Shown here: in pieces, positions 60,178 to 64,000 of the stretch | How the letters are laid out: every line of letters begins with the position of its first letter | Position numbering within the stretch: the first letter of the stretch is position 1 | Assembly (NCBI RefSeq): GCF_019175285.1 | Contig: NC_056523.1 | Coordinates: 207,168,520-207,232,519, forward strand | Source of the DNA: Sceloporus undulatus | Taxonomy: Eukaryota; Chordata; Lepidosauria; Squamata; Phrynosomatidae | DNA: 64,000 nt | Direction: 5' to 3' | The notes under the pieces: model-generated | Told to the model about the DNA's origin: nothing | Databases searched by the model: none | What the model saw: only the letters and a program-made list of their open reading frames with translations | Made by a program: the position numbers and the translations under genes

Positions 60178-60468
60178 TGTAGAATCAGAATCATAGTTGG
60201 AAGAGACCACAAGGGACATCCAGTCCAACCCATTCTGCCTTGCAGGAACTCACAGTCATAGCACTTCAAGGAATTTCTGAAGATGCAGAAGATGCAGCAC
60301 TTGCGACGATGGCCATCTGGCCTCTGTTTGAAAACCTGCAAAGAAGGAGACTCCACTACCCTCTGAGGGAGCGTGTCCCACTGTCAAACAGCTCTTACAG
60401 TCAGGATGTTCTTCCTAAAGTTCTTCCTCTCACCTTTTGGCATTCTATTCTGGTAAGGAGATGGTTCT
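60178..60468 (-). mobile_element. CR1 LINE 3' end
   Basis: In reverse complement the sequence gives the conserved CR1 end: AGAACATCCTGACTGTAAGAG, GGGACACGCTCCCTCAGAG, GGTAGTGGAGTCTCCTTCTT, GAGGCCAGATGGCCATC, CTTGTGGTCTCTTCCAACTA and the ATTCTG terminal repeat near 60180. 5'-truncated, and clearly less decayed than the L2 copies. A short open frame antisense to it is not a gene. Confidence 0.92.
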
Positions 60469-61201
60469 TTTTTCTTTCTTTTCCTTTTTTTTTTTGATAA
60501 GGGTTAAAAGTGTTGTCTCAGATATTAAAAAGAATGAGGTCCAGGACCACTTGTTATTGCAATGACTCTAGAGTCCAGATTATTAATCAAGTCCTTAGCA
60601 GCTGACAAAGAATAAATTGGAGAGAAAAGCTGATCTAATTTTGGGACTGAATTGATAAAATGACAAAGAACTTGATAGGAACTGCCAATTAAAGCCATCA
60701 AAACTTTAAAAAAGATCTAGAGCTACAAAAGCTGGCTGGAAACCTACAATAATTAATAATAACAAAGAACTTGTATTGGGTAACCATTATATTTATGAAG
60801 TAAAAATAAAACTGACTAGGATGTCTATTATTTATATATTTATTTAAAGCTGGCCAGTCATAATCCTAGCCTCCTGGAGCTTTAGAGAGGAAAAGCGAAT
60901 TTGCTTTCATCTTCAAAGTATCCTTTGTGACAAGTCTTGAAAAATCATCACTGGGTTATTCTTATATTTTAAGTCCTTAATGGAGCACAACCTGTTAAGA
61001 AACTTTTCTTTCTTTGGGAAATGAGCAAAGCAAACCACAATGTCTCCAGCACCATCTGCATCCTTGGTCTGTACTCCTGCAACCCTGTGACAACTTCCAA
61101 AATCCTCTTCACTGAGAACTCTAGCAATGAAGATGTAAACCACTGTGCCACAAACTCTGTTTTCCCATTCTGCATCTTCAGAAATGCCTTGAATCTGGAT
61201 A
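60469..61201. other. Non-coding, nothing recognised
   Basis: No exon, RNA or named repeat found. The frames here are short and without motifs. Confidence 0.4.
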
Positions 61202-61454
61202 CAGTGGTACCTCGGGATACGAAATACCCAGGTTACGAAATTTTCGGGATACGAAAAAATCCCATAGGGAATTATTGTTTCGGGTTACGAATGTTTTTTC
61301 GGGTTACGAAAAAACTTTTGGTGCTTTTTTCGGCTTTTTGCACGGAATCGCGGCTTTTCCCCATTAGCGCCTATGGCAATTCGGCTTACAAAGGCTTTTC
61401 GGGTTACGAAAGCGGCCGCGGAACGAATTACTTTCGTAACCCGAGGCACCACTG
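61202..61454. mobile_element. CAGTGGTACC mariner-type MITE, third copy
   Basis: CAGTGGTACCTCGGGATACG at the left, TTTCGTAACCCGAGGCACCACTG at the right, exact TA on both sides (61200-61201, 61455-61456). It lies outside the palindrome, so it is an independent insertion of the same family as 23022-23276. The long frame through it is a by-product. Confidence 0.88.
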
Positions 61455-62350
61455 TACTACTTTTGTCATTACAATTTTAAGTCTCCACTAATTTTAATTT
61501 GGCAATTGGACTTTCACTTTTTAAAAAATTGAGAATCTTTTTATGAGACATGGGATCATTTATGAATCAAAGGCAGCAGATGATGTATTCTGTACAACTT
61601 TAAGATGAGTTCTGAAAATTTTGTATCCAATAACTCTGCCTAACCTACCATTAATTCTAATTAGAAGTTTTGCAAATACTGTACTAGGCTTTTTTTAAAG
61701 CCAACCTTCCTCAGCTTCAGCCACATTAAACATTATCTGATCTTTGGCAGATGCTGTTTGTAATCCTGTCACCATTTTATGGCTGTGTTGCGTAAGTACA
61801 GATGAGATAGAAGATCCTCTTTCAGTAAGAACACACCCATTGATAAGTCACTGCAGAATTGCCTTTGCATACTCAAAGTCTCCTTTGAAGATCTGTATGT
61901 AAGTATAAGTATATTATCATTATTGTTTAGCCTCCTGAAAGCTCTTATCAGGACTAGAGTTTTTAAAGTTGGCAAAGAGCTTCTGTAATACATATTTCAC
62001 ATTACAGAACAAGGATTCCTCCCCAGCTCAGGTGCTTGTATTCAACTTTACAATATCAGTTTGTACAGGGAAATAAGAATGTGCTTAAACAAGTACACTT
62101 TTATTGCTATCACCAAGAAATATGTACCCACCCCCTTTGGCCTGTAGCCATCCATCCCACATGAATATGTATCCCACAATCAAATTAAACTGATAGTTTT
62201 TTAAAAAGCAAATATTGTTAAGACTTGACAACAGCCTTTTCACTATCAGCAGATAGTTTGGTAGGACGAACGTACCTCATTATATGTAGATAATAGTTTC
62301 TGTTTTTCATTTGAACTAAGAACCTTTTCCAGAAGTAATTGCTTGGAGTT
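61455..62350. other. Non-coding, nothing recognised
   Basis: AT-rich DNA, no gene or repeat that I can name. Confidence 0.4.
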
Positions 62351-62351
62351 T

Positions 62352-62374
62352 CGAACACACACACACACACACAC
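62352..62374. repeat. (CA)n microsatellite
   Basis: A short uninterrupted CA run. Confidence 0.9.
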
Positions 62375-62394
62375 CCCAGACTAGTTCTTTGAAA

Positions 62395-62470
62395 GGAATT
62401 ATTTATTTATTTATTTATTTATTTAGTGCTGTAGATTTGCTGTAGTATGCTGTACAAATACTGTAGTATG
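62395..62470 (-). mobile_element. LINE-type 3' tail with (ATTT)n
   Basis: An (ATTT)n run of about seven units followed by AGTGCTGTAGATTTGCTGTA. In reverse complement this is CAGCACT then (AAAT)n, like the tail of the L2-type LINE at the left end of the window (TTTACAGCGCTTAATAA). Confidence 0.5.
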
Positions 62471-64000
62471 CATTCATATCTAAAAAAAAATAATGACATT
62501 ACACACTGGAATGGAGTTTAGTTGACACACATAGCATTTAAGATTGTAATCTAAAGTTGGTGAGTGAACAAAAAGCAATGTTTGAAGATCGACAGAGCTA
62601 ACAGCTCTGTTGATGGATGAAGTGATCTACAGATTTTAAATTCCCATTTTTCAAAAGCTTTACAAGGATCCTTCCACCTCAGGTCCATTCCCTAATGAGT
62701 TTGCTGTTCCCCTCTGAAAAACACACCCTGCACTCTCACAGTGAATGACACCAGCAAGTCAGTTGCTAAAAAACATGCAAGTTGTGAGTAGTTGAGCTAG
62801 TGCCTCATTTATTGTCAAACCGACAAGTCGAGTCATTGAAGTGACTTGAATCTGATCTGAATTTGAGTCAATTGACTTGAGTCCACATCAGTAACAGAAG
62901 GTAACTGAAAGTACTGGATTACTTTCCAGTTATCTTTAAAAGTAATATACTTCTACATAGTAATGTGACAAGGTACCCAGCAATTAAAACGGGCTATGTT
63001 TCAAAAGTGCTATTAAGGAGCTACTTTTAACGACACTGGAATCAGACCTGAGCAAAATGATTCCAGAAGCATTTCTGGTCCAAAGAAAAAGCAGGAGCAA
63101 GATCAGCCTACATCTTTGCCTACATCCTGTCCACTTGCTGTGTCATCCCAGACACTTGAGATAATACCATGGCAAGTTTCTAAAATCTGAGGGGGCATTC
63201 ACACTTTTTTTTTTTGTCCTCAGAAGATGTGGATCGCCACACTGATGCATATCAGGTTTGTTGTTCTGGGTTTGCGAATCTCTTTGAGTCATTTTAACCC
63301 TTCTGTTATTCATACATGCCATTGTTTTGGGTTAAAATGGAGCCGCCTCCCTTCCTTTACTGTTACAGTGCAATCCGAATCAATTCAGAAGCATATTCAC
63401 ACTGCCAACAATGCAGATCTTTCAGGAAAACGTAAAGCAACAATAACCCAGTATCGAATATCCCAGGTTAAGTGGGTTTTTGCCAACCGCTGCCAAGTGC
63501 ATTGAGTGCATTCAGGATGTGTGTGAACACCAAGGATTCAACACTGATCCATCCCAGATTGTTTTCATAGTGTGAACGGTTCCTGAGTGTCCCTCACAGG
63601 GCAAGAGACCTCCATTTTCTTTTGCACAGTCACGTCCACTGGGCTGCTTGGTTCTGGGAGTGGCTCCACATTACATGTATCTGTGTCTGAACCAGGGACA
63701 GACCCTGGTTGCTCTTAGTCGGTTAAGATCTCCAGTGATCCAGAGGATGTGCGTTGCTTGCATGCGACAACACTGCGGGGGAGAGAAGCCATAGGAAATG
63801 GAACGGATTAATTTGTGCAATCAAAAGCACAACAGCTCTGCCTCCAACCTTTTTTATAAACAGTATCACATCTTTGTTTGCCTTTCCTTGGGCTCTGACC
63901 TTTTGATTGAAAGTAAAATCTAAGCCATGTGAACATCCAGAGTTAACAAGAACATCAACACAAATTGTGAGCTCTATGACTCACAAGGTAAATAATGTTA
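62471..64000. other. Non-coding; GACTTGAGTC-rich segment at 62815-62895
   Basis: No gene or named repeat. At 62815-62895 variants of GACTTGA / TTGAGTCA recur (ACAAGTCGAGTCATTGAAG, GACTTGAATCTGA, TTGAGTCAATTGACTTGAG), a decayed short repeat. Confidence 0.4.

Noticed and set aside
62815-62895. GACTTGAGTC motifs as clustered transcription-factor sites
   Set aside because: Irregular decayed short repeat with no adjacent gene to regulate.

Overview
The window is vertebrate nuclear DNA, almost certainly from a squamate reptile and probably an iguanian-type lizard. The evidence is the mix of decayed L2/CR1-type LINEs, a BovB/RTE-like LINE tail, an abundant tRNA-derived SINE ending in CAACAAC, a Penelope-like retroelement with a GIY-YIG endonuclease relic, and many short Tigger/mariner-like and hAT-like elements. 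There is also one split host gene that I recognise by protein sequence: SNX30, sorting nexin 30. All homology calls are from memory; no search was run.

Layout: the window is a scaffold of four contigs separated by N runs: 1-10771, 10797-15329, 15430-17198 and 17224-64000. The first three hold no host gene that I can recognise. They carry LINE 3' ends, SINEs, small DNA transposons and, at about 6.2-10.75 kb, a repeat-poor stretch with faint internal repetition.

The dominant structure is a roughly 42-kb inverted duplication. Arm 1 is 17224 to about 37780 and arm 2 is about 37781 to 59114, joined head to head with no true spacer. Every repeat and every SNX30 exon in arm 1 recurs in arm 2 on the other strand. 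SNX30 exons 3-8 (numbered on the human gene from memory) lie at 32335 down to 21337 on the minus strand, and at 43286 up to 54947 on the plus strand. Exons 1-2 should lie beyond the apex and exon 9 downstream; none was found. Arm 1 begins at the first base after an N gap, the arms diverge more and more towards the apex, and the two SNX30 copies carry different small indels whose consensus restores a conserved protein. Together these point to a fold-back (inverted chimera) assembly artefact built from poorly polished long-read sequence, not to a biological palindrome. A 409-bp near-pure A tract inside exon 5 of arm 2 only fits the same explanation.

From 59115 to 64000 the sequence is single copy and holds a CR1 3' end, a third copy of the CAGTGGTACC mobile element, microsatellites and an L2-like tail. 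I found no CRISPR, rRNA, tRNA or bacterial-type operon, and no convincing undescribed biological system. The points of most interest are the palindrome and its likely technical origin, the A-tract, a hammerhead-ribozyme-like core in the Penelope-derived repeat, several near-perfect fold-back elements, and the odd 6.2-10.75 kb stretch.
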